Positions 30,647 through 39,190 of a stretch of 64,000 nt of DNA are shown here, piece by piece. Source of the stretch: Gluconacetobacter sacchari. Lineage in GTDB: Bacteria; Pseudomonadota; Alphaproteobacteria; Acetobacterales; Acetobacteraceae. Position 1 is the stretch's first letter. Every line of letters begins with the position of its first letter. The DNA is taken from assembly GCF_014174255.1 (NCBI RefSeq), contig NZ_JABEQJ010000009.1:85169-149168 (forward strand). Direction: 5' to 3'. Both the position numbers and the translations under genes were made by a program. The notes under the pieces were generated by a model. It made no database searches. It was given only the letters and a program-made list of their open reading frames with translations, and had not been told where the DNA came from.

Positions 30647-31510
30647 ATGCCCGATCTCTCTCCGACCTCGCTCGCAGCTTCCCGTGGCGCTCGCGCCGTG
30701 GCCGAGCCGACCTTGCTGCCCATCGACCAGGAGCGGCTGTGGTCCGATATCGCGGCGGGGTGCGAGGGCTGCGACGATCCGCTGGTGCGGGGTCTGCTGG
30801 CGACGGGCATCCGCAACCATGCCAGCTTCGCCAACGGCCTGGCCGCGCTGATCGGGCGCAAGCTGGGCGACCGGTCGGTGGCCGACGACGCGCTGTCGGA
30901 ACTGGTGGCCGAAGCCTTTGCCGCCGATCCGCACATCGTCGCCGCCGCCGCCGCCGACCTGGTGGCGATCCGCGAGCGCGATCCGGCGACGGCGAATTAC
31001 GCGACGCCGTTCCTGTTCTTCAAGGGGTATCACGCGGTGCAGTGCTATCGCGTGGCCCATTGGCTGTGGAACAATGACCGGCGCTACCTGGCGCTGCATC
31101 TGCAAAGCCGTACGTCGGAACTGTTCGCCGTCGACATCCATCCCGCCGCGCGGCTGGGGCGGCGCATCCTGTTCGACCATGGAACCGGGATCGTGATCGG
31201 CGAGACCTCGGTGCTGGAAGACGACGTGTCGCTGCTGCAAGGCGTCACGCTCGGCGGCACCGGCAAGAATGTCGGGGACCGCCACCCGAAGGTGCGGCGC
31301 GGGGTGCTGATCGGCGCCGGAGCCAAGATCCTGGGCAATATCGAGCTGGGCGAGGGCGCCAAGGTCGGCGCGGGATCGATCGTGCTGGAATCGGTGCCGC
31401 CCTTTACCACCGTCGTCGGGAACCCCGCGCGCCCAGTCGGTACCCGCCACTCCGCGCTGCCGGCCTTTACCATGGACCAGATGCTGCCGCCGATCGATTA
31501 CATGATCTGA
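30647..31510 (+). CDS. cysE: Serine O-acetyltransferase
   Basis: A 287-residue enzyme that acetylates L-serine with acetyl-CoA, the first step of cysteine synthesis. The helical N-terminal domain is followed by KGYHAVQCYRVAHWLW and a left-handed beta-helix with HPAARLGRRILFDHGTGIVIGETSVLEDDVSLLQGVTLGG. GVLIGAGAKILGNIELGEGAKVGAGSIVL shows hexapeptide repeats. The ATG 30647 follows AGGACCGG. It lies 92 bp after the hydroxylase. Confidence 0.95.
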   Translation: MPDLSPTSLAASRGARAVAEPTLLPIDQERLWSDIAAGCEGCDDPLVRGLLATGIRNHASFANGLAALIGRKLGDRSVADDALSELVAEAFAADPHIVAAAAADLVAIRERDPATANYATPFLFFKGYHAVQCYRVAHWLWNNDRRYLALHLQSRTSELFAVDIHPAARLGRRILFDHGTGIVIGETSVLEDDVSLLQGVTLGGTGKNVGDRHPKVRRGVLIGAGAKILGNIELGEGAKVGAGSIVLESVPPFTTVVGNPARPVGTRHSALPAFTMDQMLPPIDYMI

Positions 31511-31569
31511 TCCGCCCCGCCCGGGTGCTCCTTCGATCATCAATCGACCTGTCACGGGAAAAAAGAGAA

Positions 31570-32646
31570 ATGCGGGGCAGGGCCGTCATATCAGGCGACA
31601 TGTTGAGATGCGGGGAGAATTTCTCCTTCCACCAGAGCCCCAACATCCAGTGGTTTTCGGATCTGCTGCGTCCGTTTCTTGAGGAACTCGGCCTGCATGT
31701 CGACGTCATAGGCCTGGATCGGGGCGAATTTCCGTTCAAGGCGTTTTATGAAACCGTTTACGGCGCCGCCGATGCGACGGCCGTCGGCAAATGGGCCGCT
31801 CTTTATGAGGGCGAATTGAGTGGCGGCGTATCCGACTGGCTGCGCGACGCATTCGGAGACGCGATGGTCTTCCTGTTCGAGGCGTCTCCGGCGATATTGG
31901 GCCTGCTTCGCCGTTCCGGACAGGTCTATTTGAATTTCCGCGTGCATCCGCTGCGATTCGGATCGGACCTTGTCTTCGCCATCGAAACCAACGATCGCGA
32001 CATCGGCCGCAGGCTGCGGTCCTTTGCCGTCGGGGCGCGCTTCATTCGCGAGGAAGTCGGGAGGGCGCGGAGGCGATGGCACGGGGCGCCGGCCATGTTT
32101 CCAGACAATGCCATGATGTTTCTCGCCCAGACACGGGACGATTCAAGCCTCATATATAATGGGAAATTTCTTTCAATCGACGCGAATATAAAAAAGATTT
32201 TCCGGATTTCGGACGGAAAGATCCCGTTTCACAAGCGTCATCCGCTTGATCCGAATGAGGCTGAAATCGATAAATGGCTGAAAATATTCCCGCATTCGAT
32301 TCCGGTCGAAAACGATGTGTCGGTCTACCAGATCTTCGCCGCGCACCCGCCGATGGATTTTATCACCATATCGTCGGGATCGGGCTACGAGGCCGGCCTG
32401 TTCGGCCACCGGACGCATTTCGTCTCGCCCCGGAACTGGACACATGAGGATGGCGGATTTTCCCACTTCGTAAAAATCCTTTATGAATATTGGCATGTGG
32501 CATTCTGGGATCATATCCTGTTCGGGAGCAAGATAAGCAGTCTGCCTCCGGGATCGTGGATCACGGCGCGGGCCATCAGGCGAGAATGCGCGTTCATCCC
32601 GGATCGCCTGCGCCGGACGATCAATTTTGAATGGTCGCCACGATGA
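31570..32646 (+). CDS. Uncharacterised protein, possibly glycosyltransferase-like
   Basis: A 358-residue cytosolic protein that I do not firmly recognise. The C-terminal half (HKRHPLDPNEAEIDKWLKI, then DFITISSGSGYEAGLFGHRTHFVSP) resembles the late part of GT-B capsule/polysaccharide transferases (KpsS/KpsC-like), where a Ser-rich turn and a His precede acceptor handling. The first 200 residues show no clear motif. Its DNA is visibly richer in A/T than its neighbours, with A-rich runs near 32190, suggesting acquisition. The start ATG 31570 has GGGAAAAAAGAG upstream; the next in-frame ATG is 31600. Confidence 0.55.
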   Translation: MRGRAVISGDMLRCGENFSFHQSPNIQWFSDLLRPFLEELGLHVDVIGLDRGEFPFKAFYETVYGAADATAVGKWAALYEGELSGGVSDWLRDAFGDAMVFLFEASPAILGLLRRSGQVYLNFRVHPLRFGSDLVFAIETNDRDIGRRLRSFAVGARFIREEVGRARRRWHGAPAMFPDNAMMFLAQTRDDSSLIYNGKFLSIDANIKKIFRISDGKIPFHKRHPLDPNEAEIDKWLKIFPHSIPVENDVSVYQIFAAHPPMDFITISSGSGYEAGLFGHRTHFVSPRNWTHEDGGFSHFVKILYEYWHVAFWDHILFGSKISSLPPGSWITARAIRRECAFIPDRLRRTINFEWSPR

Positions 32647-32748
32647 AGGGTCCGAACCCGGTGGCGGCCGACCGGTCTGGACAGGCCGGGCGTCGCGCTG
32701 AACAGTGGGGCGCGATACCGGTATGAAAGAGGAAAGGCAGGGAGTGAC

Positions 32749-34146
32749 ATGAAGACTGCATCACGCATCGGCGGGATGGGCGCTTGTTTCTGGACGGTCG
32801 TGTCGTTGGGGATCGGCCTGGCCGGCGCGGCATCGGCGGCGGCGCCGATGCTGCTGGAACACGCGACGATCATCGACGGCACCGGCCGGCCCCCCCTGGC
32901 GGACGGCGCGCTGCTGATCCGCGACGGGCGGATCGCGGCCGTGGGGGCGTCCGGCACGGTGGCGGCGCCGGGGGCGCAGATCGTCGACCTGACCGGGCGG
33001 ACGATCCTGCCGGGCTTGATCTCCGATCACAGTCACACCGGGCTGGTGAAGGGCACGAGGAACGACGGCGCCAATTACACGCGCGATAATATTCTGGCCC
33101 AGTTGAAGCAGTACGAACGCTACGGCGTGCTGACCGTCGTGTCGCTGGGCCTCAACAAATCGCCCCTGTTCGACCAGTTGCGGCAGGAGCAGCATGCCGG
33201 GCGCAATCCGGGGGCCGACCTGTTCGGGGTCGACCAGGGGATCGGCGCCCCCGACGGCGTGCCGCCGCAGGGCATGTTCCATCTGGGCGCGGACCAGATC
33301 TATCGCCCCACCAGCGTGGCCGAGGCACAGGCCGCCGTCGATCGCATGGCCGACGAGGGCACCGACCTGGTGAAGATCTGGGTGGATGATTTCCGCAACG
33401 GCGTGCCGGGGGCCAGGGGCTACCCCAAGATCGACCCCACGATCTATCGCGCGGTGATCGAGCGCGCCCACGCGCGGGGCATCCGCGTCGCCGCCCATAT
33501 CCACGACCTGGCCGATGCCAAGGCGCTGGTCACCGCCGGGGCCGACATCATCGCCCATGGCGTGCGGGACCTGCCGGTCGATACCGACTTCATCATGCTG
33601 ATGGAACAGAAGGGGGCGTGGTACATCCCCACCCTGGATCTGGACGAGGCGAATTATATCTTCGCCGAACATCCCGAATGGCTGGACGATCCGGTCCTGG
33701 AGGCCGGGCTGAGTCCCGCGCTGCGGGCGCAGTTCGCCGACCCGGCCTGGCGGGCGAAGATCCTGGCGGCCCCGCTGACGGCGGCGGCGAAGAAGGCGCT
33801 GGCCCTGAACGAGCACAATCTGATCACGCTCTATCGGGCCGGTATCCATATCGGATTCGGCACCGATTCCGGCGCGTCGGCCACCCGGATCCCCGGTTTT
33901 GCCGAACATCGCGAACTGAAGCTGATGGTCGCGGCGGGCCTGACGCCCATGGAGGCGCTGGCGGTGGCGACCGGCAACGCGGCCGCCCTGATGCATCTGG
34001 ACGACCGGGGGATCCTGCTGCCGGGCCGCTGGGCCGACCTGGTCGTGGTCTCGGGCGATCCGGCGGCGGACATCACCGCGGTCGACAGGATCGAGCAGGT
34101 CTGGCATCGCGGGGCGCGGACCGAAGGGCCGCTGGTTCCCCGCTGA
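32749..34146 (+). CDS. Exported metal-dependent amidohydrolase
   Basis: A 465-residue amidohydrolase-superfamily hydrolase with a signal peptide (TVVSLGIGLAGAASAAAP). The His-x-His metal pair is in SDHSHTGLVKG, the probable carboxylated Lys in DLVKIWVDD, further His in VAAHIHDLADA and IIAHGVRDLP, and the catalytic Asp in HIGFGTDSGAS. The C-terminal beta-sandwich closes with WADLVVVSGDPAADI. It resembles periplasmic imidazolonepropionase/prolidase-like enzymes; substrate unknown. ATG 32749 is close to AGGGAG. Confidence 0.87.
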   Translation: MKTASRIGGMGACFWTVVSLGIGLAGAASAAAPMLLEHATIIDGTGRPPLADGALLIRDGRIAAVGASGTVAAPGAQIVDLTGRTILPGLISDHSHTGLVKGTRNDGANYTRDNILAQLKQYERYGVLTVVSLGLNKSPLFDQLRQEQHAGRNPGADLFGVDQGIGAPDGVPPQGMFHLGADQIYRPTSVAEAQAAVDRMADEGTDLVKIWVDDFRNGVPGARGYPKIDPTIYRAVIERAHARGIRVAAHIHDLADAKALVTAGADIIAHGVRDLPVDTDFIMLMEQKGAWYIPTLDLDEANYIFAEHPEWLDDPVLEAGLSPALRAQFADPAWRAKILAAPLTAAAKKALALNEHNLITLYRAGIHIGFGTDSGASATRIPGFAEHRELKLMVAAGLTPMEALAVATGNAAALMHLDDRGILLPGRWADLVVVSGDPAADITAVDRIEQVWHRGARTEGPLVPR

Positions 34147-34199
34147 TCCCGGCCGCCCTCGCGCGCCGGCCCGCCGGGGCATGTGGGAGCAGGAGCAGC

Positions 34200-35429
34200 A
34201 TGGCCCATATCGTGGTGATCGGCGCCGGGCCGGCGGGCCTGGCCGCCGCCGAGGCGCTGGCGGCCGGCGGATGTGCCGTCACGGTGGTGGAACGCATGCC
34301 GACCATCGGCCGCAAGATGCTGATGGCCGGCCGGGGCGGGCTCAACCTGACCCATTCCGAACCGCTGGATCGATTCCTGACCCGCTACGGCGCGGCGCGC
34401 CGATGGCTGGAACCCGCGTTGCGGGCGTTTTCCCCCGATGACCTGCGCGCGTGGGCGGCGGCGCTGGGCCAGCCCTGCTTCGTCGGCAGCAGCGGGCGGG
34501 TGTTTCCGCGCGCGATGAAGGCCTCGCCGCTGCTGCGGGCGTGGGGGGCGCGGCTGGCGGAGCAGGGGGTCACGATCCTGACCCGCCACGACTGGACCGG
34601 CTGGGCGGGCCCGAGACGGGTGCGTGTGGTCTCGCCGCGGGGCGAGCGCGTGCTGGCCGCCGATGCGGTCGTGCTGGCACTGGGCGGCGCGAGCTGGGCC
34701 CGGCTGGGGGCCGACGGCGCCTGGACCGGCCTGCTGGCGGGCGGAGGGGTGGCCCTGGCGCCGTTCCGCCCGGCCAATTGCGGATTTCGCAGCAACTGGA
34801 GCGACACGCTGCGCGCGCGCTTCGCCGGCACGCCGCTGCGCGGCATCGCGCTGACCCAGGAGGGCGGCCCGACCGTGCGGGGCGAGGCGGTGGTGACGGC
34901 GCGCGGGCTGGAAGGCGGCGCGGTCTATGCCCTGTCGGCCGGGCTGCGCGACCGGATCGCCGCCGACGGGCAGGCGCGCGTGATGCTGGACCTGCGCCCC
35001 GACATGACCGAGGCGGCATTGGCCGAGCGGCTGGCCAGGGTGCGGGGGCGCGAGAGCCTGTCGAACACGCTGCGCAAGGCGCTGCGGCTGCCGGCGGTCG
35101 CCGTGGCGCTGCTGCGCGAGGGCGGCGCGGCACCGCCGCGCGATGCGGCGTCGCTGGCGCGGCTGGTCAAGGCGGTGCCGGTCACGCTGACGGCGCCCGA
35201 TTCGCTGGATCGCGCGATCTCGGTCGCCGGCGGGGTGCGTGAAGACGCGGTGGATGCGCGCTTCATGCTGCGGGCGTGGCCGGGCGTGTTCGTGGCGGGC
35301 GAGATGCTGGATTGGGAAGCGCCGACGGGCGGTTATCTGTTGCAGGCCTGCTTCGCGACCGGTCGCGCGGCGGCGCGGGGCGTACTGGCCTGGTTGCAGG
35401 AAGGGGCCAAGGAACGGTATCCGTCCTGA
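34200..35429 (+). CDS. TIGR03862-family flavoprotein (HI0933-like)
   Basis: A 409-residue Rossmann-fold flavoprotein of the NAD(P)/FAD-dependent HI0933/TIGR03862 group. MAHIVVIGAGPAGLAAAEAL opens the FAD fold, RKMLMAGRGGLNLTHSEPLDRF is a signature, FVGSSGRVFPRAMKASPLL is typical, and GVFVAGEMLDWEAPTGGYLLQAC near the end contacts FAD. No reaction is known for the family. ATG 34200 has AGGAG upstream. It is followed after 2 bp by a HerA-like ATPase, suggesting one unit. Confidence 0.9.
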   Translation: MAHIVVIGAGPAGLAAAEALAAGGCAVTVVERMPTIGRKMLMAGRGGLNLTHSEPLDRFLTRYGAARRWLEPALRAFSPDDLRAWAAALGQPCFVGSSGRVFPRAMKASPLLRAWGARLAEQGVTILTRHDWTGWAGPRRVRVVSPRGERVLAADAVVLALGGASWARLGADGAWTGLLAGGGVALAPFRPANCGFRSNWSDTLRARFAGTPLRGIALTQEGGPTVRGEAVVTARGLEGGAVYALSAGLRDRIAADGQARVMLDLRPDMTEAALAERLARVRGRESLSNTLRKALRLPAVAVALLREGGAAPPRDAASLARLVKAVPVTLTAPDSLDRAISVAGGVREDAVDARFMLRAWPGVFVAGEMLDWEAPTGGYLLQACFATGRAAARGVLAWLQEGAKERYPS

Positions 35430-35431
35430 CC

Positions 35432-36925
35432 ATGACGGTTTCGATCACGATCGGGGATATACGGGGCGGCGGGCCGGCGGTCATGGACCTGGCGGAACTG
35501 CTGTCCACCCGCCTGCTGGTGCAGGGCAATTCGGGGTCTGGCAAGTCCCACTTGCTGCGGCGGCTGCTGGAACAGTCGGCAACGCTGGTGCAGCAGGCGA
35601 TCATCGACCCCGAGGGCGATTTCGTCAGCCTGGCGGAACGGTTCGGTCATCTGGTGATCGACGGCGCCACCCATACCGAGGCCGAGTTGCAGGCCGCCGG
35701 CGAGCGGATGCGCGTGCATCGGGCCTCGGTGGTGCTGAACCTGGAAGGCGCGGACGCCGAGGTGCAGATGCGCCGCGCGGCGGCCTTCCTGGGCGGGATG
35801 TTCGAGGTCGGGCGCGAATATTGGTACCCGGTGCTGGTGGTGGTGGACGAGGCGCAGCTTTTCGCCCCCGCCGCCGCGGGCGAGGTGACGGACGAGGCGC
35901 GGCGGGCCTCGCTTGGCGCCATGACCAACCTGATGTGCCGCGGCCGCAAGCGGGGACTTGCGGGGGTGATCGCCACCCAGCGCCTGGCCAAGCTGGCCAA
36001 GAACGTGGCCGCCGAGGCGTCGAATTTCCTGATGGGGCGGACCTTCCTGGATATCGACATGATGCGCGCCGCCGACCTGCTGGGCATGGAGCGCCGGCAG
36101 GCCGAGAGCTTCCGCGACCTGGAGCGGGGATATTTCGTGGCGCTGGGGCCGGCGCTGTATCGGCGGCCGGTGCCGGTGCGAATCGGCGATGTGGAGACCG
36201 AAAGCCGCTCCGCCGGCCCGTCGCTGCTGGCCATGGCGCCGGCGCCGCCGCCCGAGGATATCCGCGACCTGATCCTGGCCAGGCTGCCCGAACGCGACAG
36301 CCTCCCGCGTCCGGCCCGGCCGACGGCCCCGCCGCCGCCCGATATCCTGGCGCAGCTTGCCGCCCACGCGGCCCAGGCGGCGGTGGAGGCCGACATCGCG
36401 CTGCCGGTGGTGGAAACCCCGGCCGACAAGGCCGAGCAGCGGCGCCGCTTCCTGTCGATCCTGACCGAAATCCTGCGCGACGAGGATGCGGGCTTCCGTC
36501 CGCCGCCGGTGCTGTACCAGGATTTCCTGGTCCGCTGCCGGATCGAGGGCATGGGGCGCGAGGCGCTGGACATGCCGCGCTTTCGCCGGCTGCTGGCGAC
36601 CGCGCGTGCCGGCGTGGATGCCGAAACCGCGGAATCGGATCGCTGGATCCAGGCCGAGCGCATGGCCGCCCCGCTGCCGGAGGATGTGCGCGGCATCTTC
36701 CTGCTGATCGCCCGTGCCGCGATGGAGGGTGCGCCCTGCCCGTCGGACGCGGCGGTGGCGCGGGTCTACGGCACGCATTCGCTGGGCCGGGCCCGTCGCC
36801 AGTTGACCTATCTGGAGGAGCAGAACGTCATCGTCCTGCGGGTCGACGGCATGGGGCGGCGGAGCGCGGCGGTGATCGGGCCGGGGTGGGAGACCGCGCC
36901 GTCCGATCCCGGCGATGCGGCATAG
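35432..36925 (+). CDS. HerA-like P-loop ATPase
   Basis: A 497-residue ATPase of the HerA/FtsK-like helicase group. LLVQGNSGSGKSHLLRRLLEQ is Walker A (about residue 33), IDPEGDFVSLAERFG follows, VLVVVDEAQLFAP is Walker B and GLAGVIATQRLAKLAKNVAAEA is a sensor motif. The N-terminal barrel is short; a long Pro-rich linker and a winged-helix-like C-terminus (YGTHSLGRARRQLTYLEEQNVIVLRV) follow. No NurA partner is visible nearby, so it may act in chromosome or DNA-end handling by itself. It overlaps the downstream AraC remnant by 11 bp. Confidence 0.8.
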   Translation: MTVSITIGDIRGGGPAVMDLAELLSTRLLVQGNSGSGKSHLLRRLLEQSATLVQQAIIDPEGDFVSLAERFGHLVIDGATHTEAELQAAGERMRVHRASVVLNLEGADAEVQMRRAAAFLGGMFEVGREYWYPVLVVVDEAQLFAPAAAGEVTDEARRASLGAMTNLMCRGRKRGLAGVIATQRLAKLAKNVAAEASNFLMGRTFLDIDMMRAADLLGMERRQAESFRDLERGYFVALGPALYRRPVPVRIGDVETESRSAGPSLLAMAPAPPPEDIRDLILARLPERDSLPRPARPTAPPPPDILAQLAAHAAQAAVEADIALPVVETPADKAEQRRRFLSILTEILRDEDAGFRPPPVLYQDFLVRCRIEGMGREALDMPRFRRLLATARAGVDAETAESDRWIQAERMAAPLPEDVRGIFLLIARAAMEGAPCPSDAAVARVYGTHSLGRARRQLTYLEEQNVIVLRVDGMGRRSAAVIGPGWETAPSDPGDAA

Positions 36926-37290
36926 CGCGAGCCACGCGCAGATCGTCCTGCCGCTGGAGGGCGCGCTGGAGCTGGAGATTGCCGGGAAAGGTGGCCGGCC
37001 GAGCCAGGGGCTGGCGGGTTTTGTCGGGGTCGAGGTCGCGCATGCCGAATATGCCCGGCGGCGAAACCGTTTTCTGGTCGTGGATATCGATGCCGGCCTG
37101 CTCGATGAACCCCAGCACGAGCAGATGGCGCGGCGGGGCTTTCTGCCCCTGCCGCCGGCCCGCATCGCACGGTGGGCACCGCTGTTCTGCGACACGGTGT
37201 TGCAGCACGCGCCGCGCCCCGGCGATGGCGCTCCTGCGCGCCCTGAAGCGGGCCATGGAGGCCGAGCCCGGCCCGCGACTGACCTGGCGC
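36915..37290 (+). pseudogene. AraC-family regulator remnant (cupin part only)
   Basis: Residues such as HAQIVLPLEGALELEIAG and NRFLVVDIDAGLL match the N-terminal sensor (cupin) domain of AraC regulators. Around 37226 the frame appears to shift by one base; the continuation (MALLRALKRAMEAEPGPRL) then fits the domain's last helix. The double helix-turn-helix domain is absent; the sequence runs straight into the Fur-family gene. It is likely a decayed gene, perhaps truncated at both ends. A short functional protein is less likely. Confidence 0.5.
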
Positions 37291-37365
37291 GGCCTGTCCG
37301 GACCGGGGCCGTCCGCACCAATCCGTTGGACTGGATTCGCAGGATCGGGCTATGCTGCGGACACA

Positions 37366-37803
37366 ATGAAAACAGACGACAGGCTGGACTCCCCGATCGC
37401 TGCCCTGTGCCGCGAGAAAGGCATGAAACTGACCGGACAGCGCCGTACGATCGCGCATGTCCTGTCCGAATCCGACGATCATCCCGACGTCGAGGAACTC
37501 TATCGCCGGGCCACGGCGGTCGATCCGCATATCTCCATCGCCACCGTGTACCGCACGGTTCGGCTGTTCGAGGAGAAGGGCATCCTGCGGCGGCGGGATT
37601 TCGGCGGCGGCCGGGCCCGGTACGAGACGACCGACCACGGCGATCATTTCCACCTCATCGATGTCGATACCGGTTCGGTCATGGAATTCGACGATGAGGA
37701 ACTGAAGGCGCTCCTGGCCGCGATCGGGGCCAGGATCGGCTACGACGTCGCGACGACCCGCCTGGAACTGTATGGCCGCCGGCTGAAGAAAAAAGGCCGG
37801 TAA
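37366..37803 (+). CDS. fur: Fur-family metalloregulator
   Basis: A 145-residue Fur-family repressor. The winged helix (LCREKGMKLTGQRRTIAHVLSESDDHPDVEELY, then ISIATVYRTVRLFEEKGILRR) binds DNA. YETTDHGDHFHLIDVDTGSVMEF carries the His/Asp/Glu regulatory metal site. The C-terminal CxxC structural zinc motif of E. coli Fur is absent. In alphaproteobacteria such proteins may sense iron or manganese (Fur or Mur), so specificity is open. Two Fur-like boxes in this window (18841 and 37906) are candidate targets. Confidence 0.9.
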   Translation: MKTDDRLDSPIAALCREKGMKLTGQRRTIAHVLSESDDHPDVEELYRRATAVDPHISIATVYRTVRLFEEKGILRRRDFGGGRARYETTDHGDHFHLIDVDTGSVMEFDDEELKALLAAIGARIGYDVATTRLELYGRRLKKKGR

Positions 37804-37905
37804 CCAGGCATTTCCCGCCCCTGACGTCCGCCCGCGGCACATCGCGCCGACAGGCGGACAGGATGGCTTCCGCTCTCCGCGCGGGAGGCGCGTCCCTATT
37901 TTATA

Positions 37906-37930
37906 ATTGCAAATGAGATGCGTTTGCAAT
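37906..37930 (+). promoter_or_regulatory. Fur-like dyad ATTGCAAA-N9-TTTGCAAT
   Basis: A perfect 8-bp inverted repeat with a 9-bp spacer, about 100 bp after the fur stop and 150 bp before the unknown gene at 38081. Its half-sites resemble the AATTGC/GCAAT half-sites of alphaproteobacterial Fur/Mur boxes. The likely controlled gene is the unknown one downstream. Confidence 0.6.
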
Positions 37931-38080
37931 ATTGAATGAAGGGCTGCGGGATCACCGGCCGTTATCCGACCATCGATTTTCCGGCTCGTTCCCGTGGCGA
38001 CACCCTGCGGCAATGGTGGCGTTCGTTCGCCGTCCGACGATGCCGTTCCCACTTCGCCTGATGACGGGATTCTGCTGACG

Positions 38081-39034
38081 ATGAACGAGACAATCGGGTG
38101 CGACGCCTGGCACCTCACGCATTCGCAGCCGTCGCTGCTGGTGGATTATTTCGACCCCGGCCGGGGATTCCCGGGGCAGATCAACAGCCTCGTCAGCCGG
38201 TTCCAGGCGGTGCAGGCGATGTGCGTGGCAGGGGAGGGATCTTTCTCCCTGACCGAACTGCGCAACGAACTGGCCTTTCATCTGATCAGGATGTCCCGCT
38301 GGTGGCTGGTCGATTTCTGCCCGCCCGGCCTGACGGGCGTGCGGGCGCCGCTGTTCATGAGCTATGTGAAGGCCCATGCGGCCCGATCGGTCGAGGACGA
38401 GGCGCTGCTCGATCTTTTCACCGTGCAGCAGCATATGCGTGCCGGCGATCCCGGGCATATCATGGTTCTGGGACGGGAGAGCGACGGCGGCGGTGCGCGA
38501 TCGATCGTCTATGGTCTCGATGGCCGGAAAGCCTTCCGCTTCACGACCCGGGCAACCGGCGCGGTGATCGACTGGTCTCGCCAGGCCTATCCCGATTTTG
38601 CCGGCGCGTGGCTCGGGGCGCGGGCCTATCATTGTCCGGCGGAGACTGTGCGCGTGGATCTGCGCGAGCATCTGGCCGCCGAGCGCGAACATGGCTGGGC
38701 ACGGATATGGCATCGCCGGCATTTTCATCGCGCGAGCGAAAACACGCTTGTCAGGCACTATCTGGATGCGATGAGCCGCCTCGTGGCGTGTCAGTCGCGG
38801 TTCGGCAGGGCGGAATTCGAATCGATCGTCAATGCCGTCGCCTTCAAGATGGTCCGGCAGGCGGTCGAGCGGCGAATCCCGCTCGCCGGCCTGCTGGAGG
38901 AAGACGGCTCGCGGGACATGAGCCGGCGCGTCGCCGATTGTATCAGGCAGCGGGCATTTCGCTATGTCGGCCAATCCATCGATTCTCTCCAGCGCCCGAA
39001 ACTGGAGGCCCTGATCGCGCGATCCGGCCCGTGA
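38081..39034 (+). CDS. Uncharacterised protein behind a Fur-like site
   Basis: A 317-residue protein I do not recognise. It has no signal peptide and no transmembrane segment; it is mostly helical with many conserved-looking Trp, His and Arg residues (FHLIRMSRWWLVDFCPPGL, HGWARIWHRRHFHR). ATG 38081 is preferred; an in-frame GTG at 37994 would add 29 low-complexity residues. Its position right after fur and a perfect Fur-like dyad suggests an iron- or manganese-responsive gene (inference). No partner genes lie beside it. Confidence 0.6.
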   Translation: MNETIGCDAWHLTHSQPSLLVDYFDPGRGFPGQINSLVSRFQAVQAMCVAGEGSFSLTELRNELAFHLIRMSRWWLVDFCPPGLTGVRAPLFMSYVKAHAARSVEDEALLDLFTVQQHMRAGDPGHIMVLGRESDGGGARSIVYGLDGRKAFRFTTRATGAVIDWSRQAYPDFAGAWLGARAYHCPAETVRVDLREHLAAEREHGWARIWHRRHFHRASENTLVRHYLDAMSRLVACQSRFGRAEFESIVNAVAFKMVRQAVERRIPLAGLLEEDGSRDMSRRVADCIRQRAFRYVGQSIDSLQRPKLEALIARSGP

Positions 39035-39190
39035 GGTCAGATCGCCGGCGCGGCCTTGTCGGGTTCGACCCCGTGCGCGCATCGTGGCTGAAGAGCGTTT
39101 CCGGGGTCCGGCCGGTGGCGCGGCAGCCACAGGGCAACGGCGAAATGCGCCGCGTGCGTCCATTCGGCCCTGGGCGGGTGCCAGGATCTT

